Shown piece after piece: positions 1-6,065 of a stretch of 8,621 nucleotides of DNA. The notes under the pieces are model-generated. The model worked only from the letters and a program-made list of their open reading frames with translations. It ran no database searches and was not told the DNA's origin. Each line of letters starts with the position of its first letter. Within the stretch, counting starts at the first letter, position 1. The position numbers were made by a program, and so were the translations under genes. The stretch covers positions 1 through 8,621 of the forward strand of contig JALOKO010000423.1 in assembly GCA_025456495.1 (NCBI GenBank), given 5' to 3'. Source of the DNA: Bryobacterales bacterium (GTDB lineage: Bacteria; Acidobacteriota; Terriglobia; Bryobacterales; Bryobacteraceae).

Positions 1-276
1 GTGCTGATTCACATCGTCAACCCGCCGTCCAACATGAGCGAGGTGATGGCATATGTAAAAAAGAACCAGATCAGCAGCCCTGTGCTGTTCGATTCCGGCC
101 AGGTGGCGGCATCGTATCTGCGCATCACGCCCACCAACCCCGGCTTCGATGTGCCGCACCTGTTTGTGGTGAACAAGGAAGGCCAGATCGTGAACGACTT
201 CGGCTACGCGCCGGATACCAAGGACTATTTCTTCGGCAACGGCCTGGGTCCCATTCTGGATAAGCTTGCCAAATAG
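1..276 (+). CDS. Redoxin/TlpA-like thioredoxin-fold protein, C-terminal part (5' truncated by window edge)
   Basis: The frame is open from the first base and stops at TAG 274-276. The 91 visible residues look like the C-terminal half of an AhpC/TSA or TlpA-like thioredoxin fold. Seen directly: a hydrophobic strand (LIHIVNP), a helix (MSEVMAYVKKNQ), a PVLFDS strand, a YLRITPTNPGFDVPHLFVVNKEG segment typical of the cis-proline loop plus following beta strands, and a C-terminal helix ending ILDKLAK. The active-site CxxC or peroxidatic Cys would lie upstream of the window, so reductase versus peroxiredoxin activity cannot be judged. GTG at base 1 would be a possible start, but a complete domain needs about 70-100 more N-terminal residues, so I take the gene as cut by the window. 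Such proteins handle thiol-disulfide exchange, often in the periplasm. It converges on rapZ, 64 nt away. Family call fairly sure, exact role unknown. Confidence 0.75.
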   Translation: MLIHIVNPPSNMSEVMAYVKKNQISSPVLFDSGQVAASYLRITPTNPGFDVPHLFVVNKEGQIVNDFGYAPDTKDYFFGNGLGPILDKLAK

Positions 277-302
277 CGGTGGCGGCCTGCCAGCCGCGAG
301 GC

Positions 303-368
303 GGGTGTACTGGCGTCGCTAGACGGGTCTACTGGTGTCGCTAGACGGGTCTACTGGTGTCGCGGTGG
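303..368. repeat. 22-bp tandem repeat, three copies, at the 3' end of rapZ
   Basis: Three head-to-tail copies lie at 303-324, 325-346 and 347-368. Copies 1 and 2 differ at two positions (gggtgtactggc versus gggtctactggt). Copy 3 matches copy 2 over its first 17 bases and then diverges (gtcgctagac becomes gtcgcggtgg). The rapZ stop codon, TAG read on the minus strand from 341-343, falls in copy 2, so the last residues of RapZ (about RDTSRPV) are encoded by the repeat. The unit is not a multiple of three, so gaining or losing a copy would alter the coding end. A replication-slippage origin is likely. Just before the repeat, 282-297 could form a small GCGGC/GCCGC hairpin, without a T tract. Confidence 0.85.
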
Positions 369-1279
369 TGCGTGCTGACGCTGAAGTCACGCTCCCGCAG
401 AAGGCGGGCCACTTCCTCGGCAATCATTACGGAGCGGTGATGGCCTCCTGTGCATCCGAAGGACACCGTCAGGTAACTCTTCCCTTCGCGGATGTAGTGG
501 GGAATCAGGTAGGCCAGCAGATCCGTGATGCGCTGGATGAATTCGCCGGTTTGGGGAAAGCCCCGAATGTAATCGGCCACTTCAGCGTCCAGTCCGGTGA
601 GGTGGCGGTATTCGGGGACGTAGTGCGGGTTCGGCAGAAAGCGCACGTCGAAGAGCAGGTCGCTGGTGTCGGGCACCCCATGGCGGAACCCGAAGCTGGT
701 GATGGCGATGCGCATCTGCGGCTGCCCGGCGCCACCGCCGAAGCGGGCGTAGATGTGATCGCGTAGCTCGTGAACGTTGAACCGTGAGGTATCCACCACC
801 ACGTCGCTGAGTTCACGCAGCGACGCCAGGCGCATCCGCTCAGCCTCAATGCTCTCGCGCAAATTGGCGTAGCTTCCCAGTGGATGCGGCCGTCGTGTCT
901 CGCTGTAGCGTCGCAGGATGGTGTCGGTCTGGCAATCCAGAAACACCAGCGAACAGGGGATCTGGTCGCGCAGTTGCAAGAACACTTCCGGCAGTCGTCC
1001 CAGCCCGTCCTCGCCGCGTACATCCACCACAATTGCCGCTCGCTGAATGGATGGCGATTCCTGAATCAGGGCCGTGAAGGTGGGCAGCAATCCAACGGGC
1101 AGGTTGTCGACCGCGTAGAAGCCCAGGTCCTCCAGGCTTCGCAGCACCGTGCCCTTGCCCGACCCGCTGAGGCCGGTGATGATTACCAACTGGGGACTCG
1201 GCGCGGCTGGTGGAACTTGCTCTGGGTAGCTACTCACTTCGAACTCCCACGGACTCACCGAATTTACGAGTGTTTCCAT
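341..1279 (-). CDS. rapZ: RapZ family P-loop nucleotide-binding protein (YvcJ/YhbJ)
   Basis: A 312-residue protein with both halves of the RapZ family. The N-terminal P-loop domain has Walker A GLSGSGKGT at residues 36-44, then LEDLGFYAVDNLP (49-61) and a VVDVRG segment (84-89). The C-terminal domain carries the diagnostic block from SFGFRHGVP through FDVRFLPNPHY to LTGLD (about 195-231) and the GCTGGHHRSV signature at 275-284. In E. coli RapZ is an RNA-binding adaptor that targets the GlmZ small RNA for RNase E cleavage and so controls glucosamine-6-phosphate synthase; in Bacillus the homologue YvcJ binds and hydrolyses nucleotides. The RNA role outside enterobacteria is unproven. I prefer ATG at 1277-1279 over an upstream in-frame TTG (1337-1339), because the 20 extra residues are not family-like; neither start has a clear Shine-Dalgarno site. 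Even so, about 29 residues precede the P-loop strand, more than in E. coli. No hprK or PTS gene adjoins it here. Confidence 0.93.
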   Translation of the reverse strand: METLVNSVSPWEFEVSSYPEQVPPAAPSPQLVIITGLSGSGKGTVLRSLEDLGFYAVDNLPVGLLPTFTALIQESPSIQRAAIVVDVRGEDGLGRLPEVFLQLRDQIPCSLVFLDCQTDTILRRYSETRRPHPLGSYANLRESIEAERMRLASLRELSDVVVDTSRFNVHELRDHIYARFGGGAGQPQMRIAITSFGFRHGVPDTSDLLFDVRFLPNPHYVPEYRHLTGLDAEVADYIRGFPQTGEFIQRITDLLAYLIPHYIREGKSYLTVSFGCTGGHHRSVMIAEEVARLLRERDFSVSTHHRDTSRPV

Positions 1280-1436
1280 TGTCGCGCACCGTTGCGGATT
1301 CGTGCTGAGCCTTGCGTCGCCCCTATGAAGGTCGCCCAAATCATTTTCGCCCGCCTGCGATTTTCGCTCTTCTCAGCCCTGTGAAAGCAAGGTTACACTA
1401 GGACGGTTTCGTACCCTTGGTGATCGCTTGGCCCTT

Positions 1437-1499
1437 CTGACAACCGCCTGGACTGACAACCGCCTGGACTGACAACCGACCGGGATGATCACCGCCTGG
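1437..1499. repeat. 16-bp tandem repeat array, about four copies
   Basis: Copies ctgacaaccgcctgga at 1437-1452 and 1453-1468 are identical. A third at 1469-1484 (ctgacaaccgaccggg) and a degenerate fourth at about 1484-1499 (gatgatcaccgcctgg) follow. The core ACCGCCTGG recurs, and related CACCGCTTG and ACAACCGCTC words continue downstream to about 1540. The array lies between two divergent genes, so it could be a cluster of regulator half-sites, a slippage-derived satellite, or both. Confidence 0.8.
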
Positions 1500-1519
1500 C
1501 CAAACCTGGCCACCGCTTG

Positions 1520-1550
1520 TTCGAAACCGACAACCGCTCATTCGAAACGG
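1520..1550. repeat. Direct repeat TTCGAAAC(C/G)G spaced by 21 bp
   Basis: TTCGAAACCG at 1520-1529 and TTCGAAACGG at 1541-1550 are 9/10 identical and start exactly 21 bp apart, two turns of B-DNA. Each contains the palindrome TTCGAA. They end 15 bp before the ATG of the next gene, a position where a repressor or activator dimer could act on its expression. No bound protein can be named from the sequence. Confidence 0.5.
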
Positions 1551-1565
1551 AGTTCCGGGATCGCA

Positions 1566-1988
1566 ATGATGTATCCGGTCTGTGTCTCGCTTCCAGAGTC
1601 GCCTGCAGTGGCGGCTGCCTTGTGGACGGTGCTGGATTGTGGCTGGCAACAGCAGCAGAGTCGGGGCGCCCGCCCCACAACTGCCGCGCAGCGTCAGCAC
1701 ACCGATACGCTGCTGCATCTGCTGCGCGCGAAGCTGGCTAAGTCCGCCGAGCACCCTGAGTGCGTCTGGGTGGAGCGCCGCGAAGTGGCCGACATTTTGT
1801 TCCTGGTGGACGAGGGGCTGCAGGTGCTCTCCCGCCAACCCGAAGGAAACGGACCGCAGCCTCCCTACGCACTGGCCGTTCAGGTCTTTCTGCAGGAAAT
1901 CCGAAAGCGTCTGCCCACGCCGCGCAAGCCGGTCACGCGCCAGTCCCAGGGGGATCGCGCACTGGCGGCGGCCGCAGTCAACCGCTAA
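1566..1988 (+). CDS. Hypothetical protein, 140 aa
   Basis: I do not recognise this protein. The start chosen is the first of two adjacent ATG codons (1566, 1569); the frame is also open upstream to ATG 1485, but that extension is read from the repeat array and is compositionally odd. The product is probably soluble, with no signal peptide or membrane helix. Residues from about 43 to 90 look helical and protein-like (DTLLHLLRAKLAKSAEHP, then WVERREVADILFLVDEGLQVL), followed by a Gln/Pro-rich linker, a helix ALAVQVFLQEIRKRL and a basic, Ala-rich tail. An opposite-strand ORF of similar length (2009-1398) has the look of an antisense shadow: irregular, rich in Arg, Gly and Cys. The gene lies 95 nt before rocF in the same direction, but a likely promoter in the gap argues against co-transcription. 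Coding status is probable, function unknown. Confidence 0.55.
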   Translation: MMYPVCVSLPESPAVAAALWTVLDCGWQQQQSRGARPTTAAQRQHTDTLLHLLRAKLAKSAEHPECVWVERREVADILFLVDEGLQVLSRQPEGNGPQPPYALAVQVFLQEIRKRLPTPRKPVTRQSQGDRALAAAAVNR

Positions 1989-2020
1989 ACCAGACGCGCG
2001 CCCGCCCATGGAAATCCCGG

Positions 2021-2066
2021 CCGGAAGCCTGACTGGATTCTTCCCGGAAGCCCAACCAGGTACTTC
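2021..2066. repeat. Imperfect 23-bp tandem duplication upstream of rocF
   Basis: Positions 2021-2043 and 2044-2066 align with about 17 of 23 matches. Both copies begin CCGGAAGCC and both end CTTC. The duplication lies directly upstream of the presumed -10 element of rocF, so it occupies the -35 and operator region. It may be a degenerate tandem duplication or a pair of binding sites on the same DNA face. Confidence 0.45.
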
Positions 2067-2067
2067 G

Positions 2068-2076
2068 TGACAAAAT
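2068..2076 (+). promoter_or_regulatory. Possible extended -10 promoter of rocF (leaderless transcript)
   Basis: TGA followed by CAAAAT (2071-2076) fits an extended -10 element, TGn plus four of six matches to TATAAT. The rocF ATG is only 7 nt downstream of the hexamer, so transcription would begin at or within a base or two of the ATG. No Shine-Dalgarno sequence lies in the short agagccg gap, which is consistent with a leaderless mRNA. No good -35 box is visible. This is inference from sequence alone. Confidence 0.4.
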
Positions 2077-2083
2077 AGAGCCG

Positions 2084-2998
2084 ATGACCAACAATCTGGT
2101 TTCCATACTGGGCGTACCCATGGATTTGGGTGCGGGGCGCCGTGGCGTTGACATGGGCCCTTCCGCCATTCGCGTGGCGCACCTCGGCGGTCGCCTCCGC
2201 GAACTTGGTTACGAGGTAGAGGACCTCGGCAACATCGACGTCGTGCAGCCGGAGAGCATCGCCATGCAGGACGACCGGCTCCGCTATTTGCCGGAAATTG
2301 CCGAAACCTGCCAGCGCGTCGCCAACGTGGTTCATCGCATTCTGGAAAATGGGCGTCTGCCCGTCGTGCTGGGTGGCGATCACGCCATCACGATGGGCAC
2401 GATTGGTGGCGTCTCCAGCTATTTCCATGAGCGGGAACGCAAGGTGGGCATGATCTGGATTGACGCTCACGCCGACATGAATACTCCAGAGACCACTCCA
2501 TCCGGGAACATCCACGGCATGCCCCTGGCCGCCAGCATCGGCATGGGGCCGGAAGCGCTTACGCACCTGCGCGGCTTCGCGCCGATGGTCCATCCCAAGA
2601 ACGTGGCGCTGGTGGGCATTCGATCCGTGGACAACCTGGAGCGGATGAACATTCGCAAGTCCGGCATCATGTGCTTCACCATGCGCGACATCGACGAGCG
2701 CGGCATGCGCAGCGTGATGGACGAGGCCATTCGTGTGGCCTCGAATGGCACCGAAGGCGTTCATGTTTCGCTGGATCTGGATTCGGTTGATCCGGCGGAA
2801 GCCCCTGGCGTCGGCACGCCCGTGAAAGGCGGACTGAGTTATCGCGAGGCGCACCTAGCCTTGGAGATGGTGGCCGATTCCCGCAAGCTGCTCTCGATTG
2901 ACTGTGTCGAGGTGAACCCCGTCATCGACGACGCCAACCGCACCGCAATTCTCGCCGTCGAATTTCTCACGTCCGCGCTGGGCAAGCGCATCCTGTAG
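2084..2998 (+). CDS. rocF: Arginase (RocF type)
   Basis: A 304-residue protein with the full arginase signature: L-arginine plus water gives L-ornithine plus urea, in the cytosol, with a binuclear Mn2+ centre. The N terminus has the arginase-specific ILGVPMDLGAGRRGVDMGPSAIR pattern (8-30). The metal ligands are all visible: H100 in GGDH (97-100), D127, H129 and D131 in DAHAD, and D231 and D233 in SLDLDSVDP. H144 in NIHGMPLA and E276 in the CVEVNP segment correspond to the conserved catalytic-loop His and substrate-binding Glu. The PGVGTPVKGGLSYRE block (241-255) further supports arginase over agmatinase or formimidoylglutamase. Length matches the family (about 300). The ATG at 2084 is the only sensible start and appears leaderless. 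No ornithine aminotransferase, urease or arginine permease gene is nearby. The stop is 8 nt before the next gene, indicating co-transcription. Confidence 0.95.
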   Translation: MTNNLVSILGVPMDLGAGRRGVDMGPSAIRVAHLGGRLRELGYEVEDLGNIDVVQPESIAMQDDRLRYLPEIAETCQRVANVVHRILENGRLPVVLGGDHAITMGTIGGVSSYFHERERKVGMIWIDAHADMNTPETTPSGNIHGMPLAASIGMGPEALTHLRGFAPMVHPKNVALVGIRSVDNLERMNIRKSGIMCFTMRDIDERGMRSVMDEAIRVASNGTEGVHVSLDLDSVDPAEAPGVGTPVKGGLSYREAHLALEMVADSRKLLSIDCVEVNPVIDDANRTAILAVEFLTSALGKRIL

Positions 2999-3006
2999 GT
3001 CTTCCG

Positions 3007-3864
3007 ATGAAAGGTTCTTTCTGCATGCGTGCTTTCCTGGCCTTCTGCTTAGCCGTCGCCTTCACGCTTCCAATGGCCGCCGAAACCCTGAAGGTGATGG
3101 CCTACAACATCCGCTATCCGGAAAAGCGCGACGGCGTGAACTACTGGGACGAACGCCGTCCGGTTGCCATCGAGATGCTGCGCCGCGCCGCGCCGGACCT
3201 CATCGGCACGCAGGAACTCTTCTTCCGTCAGGGCGAGGATATCGTCACCGCGCTGCCGGAATACGTGTGGTTGGGTACGGCCCGCTACGGCATCCACACC
3301 AACGAGTACATGGGCATCTTCTTCAGGAAGGACCGCTTCGAACTCCTGCAAATGGGCCAGTTCTGGTTGTCGGAAACCCCCGACGTGCCGGGCAGCATGA
3401 GCTGGAACGTCAACCTTCCGCGTCTGGCCACCTGGGTTCGCCTGCTGGACAAGCGCACCGGCAAACCCTTGTACTTCATCGACACCCACTTCGCCCATCG
3501 TGGCGAGGATGCCGATGCCCGCGCGAAAAGTGCGCAGGTGATTACGAAGTTTCTGGCGACGCTGCCTGCGGACATCCCCGTGCTGCTGGTGGGCGACTTC
3601 AACACTGGTCCGGATACGGAAGCCCATCGCGCGATCACTGCCTCGATGAAGGACGCCTGGCTGGCGGCCAAACAGCGCAAGGGGCCTGAAGGGACTTTCC
3701 ACGGCTTCCGGGGCGGTGATGGGGGCGGCCCTTCTCGTCGCATTGATTGGGTGCTCTTCCGCGCGCCATTCACCGTTATCGAAGCGGAAACCATCGTCAT
3801 GCGTCAGGGCGACCAGTATCCATCTGACCATTACCCGGTTATGGCCACGTTCGCCTTGCCTTAG
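3007..3864 (+). CDS. Secreted endonuclease/exonuclease/phosphatase (EEP) family hydrolase
   Basis: A 285-residue protein with an N-terminal signal peptide (MRAFLAFCLAVAFTLPMAA, likely cut after A25), so it should act in the periplasm or outside the cell. The mature part is a single EEP (DNase I-like) domain. Visible motifs are VMAYNIRYP with catalytic Asn 34, DLIGTQE with metal-binding Glu 70, FIDTHFAHR (D159/H161), VGDFNT with D197 and N199, RIDWVLF with D247, and the terminal SDHYPV with catalytic D274-H275. Family members cleave phosphodiesters or phosphomonoesters in nucleic acids, inositol phosphates or sphingomyelin; the substrate cannot be read from the sequence, though the short secreted form resembles the bacterial hydrolases annotated as EEP family proteins. 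ATG at 3007 gives six extra residues before an internal ATG at 3025, which has AAAGG 10 nt upstream and a cleaner signal peptide; either could be used. It follows rocF by 8 nt, probably in one operon. Confidence 0.88.
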   Translation: MKGSFCMRAFLAFCLAVAFTLPMAAETLKVMAYNIRYPEKRDGVNYWDERRPVAIEMLRRAAPDLIGTQELFFRQGEDIVTALPEYVWLGTARYGIHTNEYMGIFFRKDRFELLQMGQFWLSETPDVPGSMSWNVNLPRLATWVRLLDKRTGKPLYFIDTHFAHRGEDADARAKSAQVITKFLATLPADIPVLLVGDFNTGPDTEAHRAITASMKDAWLAAKQRKGPEGTFHGFRGGDGGGPSRRIDWVLFRAPFTVIEAETIVMRQGDQYPSDHYPVMATFALP

Positions 3865-3904
3865 CCGCGCGCGGCGACAACGGGCGGGGGCCTTCCCCAC
3901 CAGG

Positions 3905-3926
3905 GCGCGCGGTGCCCTTCGCGCGC
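3905..3926 (+). terminator. Possible hairpin terminator after the EEP gene
   Basis: GCGCGCG at 3905-3911 pairs perfectly with CGCGCGC at 3920-3926 around the 8-nt loop gtgccctt. It lies 40 nt after the stop of the EEP hydrolase gene, where transcription of the rocF operon should end. No T tract follows (tcgagtggctc), so it is not a classic intrinsic terminator. The alternating GC sequence could also be chance in GC-rich DNA. Confidence 0.3.
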
Positions 3927-3985
3927 TCGAGTGGCTCTTTGATGGTCATACTGTTGCTGTCCGGACGCTGATTGCGTCGATGGGC

Positions 3986-4015
3986 TTGCATCCCCGTATT
4001 CGGATACGTTACTCT
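3986..4015 (+). promoter_or_regulatory. Candidate promoter for the DUF4914-type gene
   Basis: TTGCAT (3986-3991), an 18-bp spacer and TACTCT (4010-4015) make a moderate sigma-70-like promoter. Transcription would begin near 4022 and leave a leader of about 145 nt before the ATG at 4168. The -10 box matches only three of six consensus positions, so this is tentative. Confidence 0.35.
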
Positions 4016-4021
4016 TTAACT

Positions 4022-4167
4022 TGGTTGGATAGCGGATGTCGTCACTTTTCCTCATCACCGATCCTGTAACCGGCAACCGTGGCCCGGGATCCCTGCCACA
4101 ACCCGGCGTCCCCGAAGTATGCCCGAGGTGTGTGCCACCAACGAGAGATTGCATAAGGAGTCAACGA
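4022..4167 (+). promoter_or_regulatory. Structured 5' leader and strong ribosome binding site of the DUF4914-type gene
   Basis: The leader ends in AAGGAG (4155-4160), 7 nt before ATG 4168, the best Shine-Dalgarno site among the large genes of the window; this fixes the start there rather than at the in-frame ATG 4036. Upstream, several mutually exclusive pairings are possible: GATCC (4060-4064) with GGATC (4087-4091), GTGGC (4079-4083) with GCCAC (4095-4099), CCGGG (4084-4088) with CCCGG (4102-4106), and a GGTG/CACC stem near 4127-4139. Overlapping alternatives of this sort can mark regulated leaders, but I cannot match it to a known riboswitch class. Confidence 0.4.
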
Positions 4168-6033
4168 ATGTCTACACTCATCGCCTCGCCGGCGGAGGAG
4201 TCTGTCCAACAAGAATGGATGGCGCTCAACCCGCCAGAGGAACTCATCCGGGTCTTTCAGGCCGCGCCTTCGGTCACTGTCTTTTCGACGGTGGACGAGA
4301 TTGTGGCGCAAGCTTGCGGCGGCCCGGGTAACTCCGTCTTTGAGGTCGCCTACGACGTGCCGGGCAAAGGCCGCGTGGTGGAAGCTAAAGTGGCGCGCGT
4401 GCGCAATGGGATCAGCGCCAACTACCTGGAACCCTACATGCGACGACGCGACCCCGATTGCATGGTGGTGGCCGACGACCAGCGTACCGACAAGCCCCAG
4501 TTTCAGCAGCGCTACGGGAAGCCCTTCGACGAACTGCGGCAGCAGTCGTTTGAATGGCTGGCCACGCAGCCGCTGGCGACCTTCGCCTTCACGGCGGGCC
4601 AACCCGGCATGGGCATGGACGCGCTGGTGGTAGCCCCGGCCAATGCCGGCTTCTTTGCCCTGGGTCTGGCGATGCTGCAGGGCATCATGCCCCTTGCGGG
4701 ACTCAGCCCTGAATTCCATTTCGATGGCAAGCAGATGGTGGTGCATAACCGCCTGGGCGATGTCCACGAGATGTTTTCGTACAACCTCTACCCCGGCCCC
4801 AGCGCCAAGAAGGGCGTCTACGGAAGCCTGCTGAACCTGGGTGAGCGCGAGCGTTGGATCACGGCCCACTGCTCCACCGTGCAGTTGGTAACCGCCTACG
4901 ACAACATCGTGTGCATCATGCACGAAGGCGCCAGTGGCGGCGGCAAGAGTGAAATGCTTGAACAGCCCCACCGGGAACCCGATGGCCGTCTGCTGTTGGG
5001 CCGCAACGTCGTGTCGGGCGAGGAGCGCTTCCTGGAACTGGGGCGCACCTGCGAGCTGCGTCCGGTTACTGACGACATGGCGCTCTGTCACCCCTCCATC
5101 CAAAAGGGCAATGGCGGTCTGGAACTTTACGATGCGGAGGACGCCTGGTTCGTCCGTGTGAATCACATTCGCGATTACGCTACTGACCCGAACCTCGAGC
5201 GCCTCACGGCTCAACCCAAAGCGCCACTGCTGTTCCTGAACATCGACGCCGTACCGGGCAGCACCGCCCTTCTGTGGCAGCATATTGAGGACGAGCCGGG
5301 CAAGCCCTGCCCGAACCCGCGGGTGATTATTCCGCGCGCCTCCATCCCCGGAATCGTGAATGAGCCTGTGTCGGTGGATTACCGTAGCCTGGGCATCCGC
5401 ACCCCACCCTGTACCCGCGAAAAGCCCAGCTATGGCATCCTGGGCCTGTTCCATGTGCTGCCGCCGGCCCTTGCCTGGTTATGGCGGTTGGTGGCGCCGC
5501 GCGGCTACGCCAACCCCAGCATCGTCACCAAGGAAGGTCTCAGCAGTGAGGGCGTGGGCTCTTACTGGCCCTTCGCCACCGGACGCAAGGTGGACCATGC
5601 CAACCTCTTGTTGGAGCAGATCCGCAACTCCCCGGACATGCGCTACGTGCTGATTCCCAACCAGCACATCGGCGCCTGGGAAACCGGCTTCAGTCCGCAG
5701 TGGATTGCGCGCGAATACCTTGCCCGTCGCGGGACCGCTGCCTTCCGCCCTGGATTGCTGACGCCGTCGCGCAGCCGCTTGCTGGGCCAGAGCCTCTTCC
5801 AATTGACCGTGGAAGGCTACTCGATTCCGCGCTGGTTCCTGCAGGTGGATACCCAGCCGGAGGTGGGTCCGGAAGCCTACGACGCCGGAGCGGCAATGCT
5901 GGAAGAGTTCTTCCGCTCGCATGTCACTGAGTTCCTGCAAGCTGACCTGGATCCGCTGGGTAAGCAGATCCTTGAGCAGTTTCTTGCCGGGGCTGACCTG
6001 GCGGAACTCGAAGCGTTACTGCCCGCCAGCTAA
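4168..6033 (+). CDS. DUF4914-like P-loop protein related to HPr kinase/PEP carboxykinase
   Basis: A 621-residue, probably cytosolic protein of unknown function; it matches my memory of the DUF4914 family. The central P-loop GASGGGKSEML (254-264) closely resembles the Walker A of HPr kinase/phosphorylase (GxSGxGKSE), and RPVTDDMAL (298-306) resembles the paired-Asp kinase-2 motif of HPrK and PEP carboxykinase. About 42 residues separate the P-loop Lys 260 from D302, against roughly 15-18 in those families as I remember them, so there is an insertion. Other conserved-looking blocks are EPYMRRRDPDCMVVADD (88-104), FTAGQPGMGMDALVVAPANAG (141-161), FLNIDAVPGS (356-365), the segment ending GYANPSIVTKEG (446-457) and IPNQHIGAWETGFSPQWIAREYLARR (496-521). 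By analogy it may bind a nucleotide and phosphorylate a small molecule or protein, but no substrate is known. It has its own promoter and RBS, and a hairpin follows it. Plain PEP carboxykinase is less likely because the usual PEPCK nucleotide and substrate motifs are not seen. Confidence 0.8.
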   Translation: MSTLIASPAEESVQQEWMALNPPEELIRVFQAAPSVTVFSTVDEIVAQACGGPGNSVFEVAYDVPGKGRVVEAKVARVRNGISANYLEPYMRRRDPDCMVVADDQRTDKPQFQQRYGKPFDELRQQSFEWLATQPLATFAFTAGQPGMGMDALVVAPANAGFFALGLAMLQGIMPLAGLSPEFHFDGKQMVVHNRLGDVHEMFSYNLYPGPSAKKGVYGSLLNLGERERWITAHCSTVQLVTAYDNIVCIMHEGASGGGKSEMLEQPHREPDGRLLLGRNVVSGEERFLELGRTCELRPVTDDMALCHPSIQKGNGGLELYDAEDAWFVRVNHIRDYATDPNLERLTAQPKAPLLFLNIDAVPGSTALLWQHIEDEPGKPCPNPRVIIPRASIPGIVNEPVSVDYRSLGIRTPPCTREKPSYGILGLFHVLPPALAWLWRLVAPRGYANPSIVTKEGLSSEGVGSYWPFATGRKVDHANLLLEQIRNSPDMRYVLIPNQHIGAWETGFSPQWIAREYLARRGTAAFRPGLLTPSRSRLLGQSLFQLTVEGYSIPRWFLQVDTQPEVGPEAYDAGAAMLEEFFRSHVTEFLQADLDPLGKQILEQFLAGADLAELEALLPAS

Positions 6034-6065
6034 GGGGCGCACGCGCGCACTCGACGTCCATCATC

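Larger units (their letters stand above)
1280..1565. other. Divergent intergenic region between rapZ and the hypothetical gene
   Basis: About 286 bp with no convincing gene. It should hold the promoters of rapZ (leftward) and of the small rightward gene. I see a 16-bp tandem array (1437-1499), a pair of TTCGAAAC-type direct repeats (1520-1550) and an 8-bp direct repeat CCTGGCCA (starting at 1494 and 1505). A possible rightward -10 box TACACT lies at 1394-1399 within ggttacacta, but no good -35 box goes with it, so I do not call a promoter. An open frame in phase with the downstream gene begins at ATG 1485, inside the repeat array. Confidence 0.6.
3865..4021. other. Intergenic region upstream of the P-loop gene
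   Basis: No gene is seen. The first 60 bp are very GC-rich and carry small inverted repeats, including GGGG/CCCC around cgggggccttcccc (about 3885-3898) and the hairpin at 3905-3926. The rest is more AT-rich and holds the candidate promoter at 3986-4015. Confidence 0.55.

Noticed and set aside
1518..1550. GTTCGAAAC as a tRNA T-loop
   Set aside because: No acceptor stem, anticodon arm or D-arm can be formed around it, and the word is repeated 21 bp later.
1398..2009. 203-aa open frame on the minus strand across the hypothetical gene and repeat array
   Set aside because: The translation is Gly/Arg/Cys-rich and irregular, and it runs through the 16-bp repeats. The plus-strand frame reads more like a folded protein, though neither is proven.
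1985..2854. 289-aa open frame on the minus strand opposite rocF
   Set aside because: The plus strand encodes arginase with all metal ligands. The antisense product is rich in His, Ala and Asn, typical of a shadow frame.
3049..3900. 283-aa open frame on the minus strand opposite the EEP hydrolase
   Set aside because: Shadow of the EEP gene, whose catalytic motifs are all in the plus frame.
4060..4106. CGGCAACCG in the leader resembling part of a SAM riboswitch
   Set aside because: Only the short GGCAACC word matches. The flanking helices, the kink-turn and the rest of the conserved core are absent, and the downstream gene is not a methionine or SAM gene.
4042..5454. 470-aa open frame on the minus strand opposite the P-loop gene
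   Set aside because: It is antisense to a well-supported gene with a strong RBS. Its translation is His/Val/Arg-rich low-order sequence with no motif; long antisense frames are common in GC-rich DNA.
4168..6033. Calling the 621-aa protein a bona fide GTP-dependent PEP carboxykinase (pckG)
   Set aside because: The length fits, but the P-loop is closer to HPr kinase, and the usual PEPCK substrate and guanine-binding motifs are not seen.
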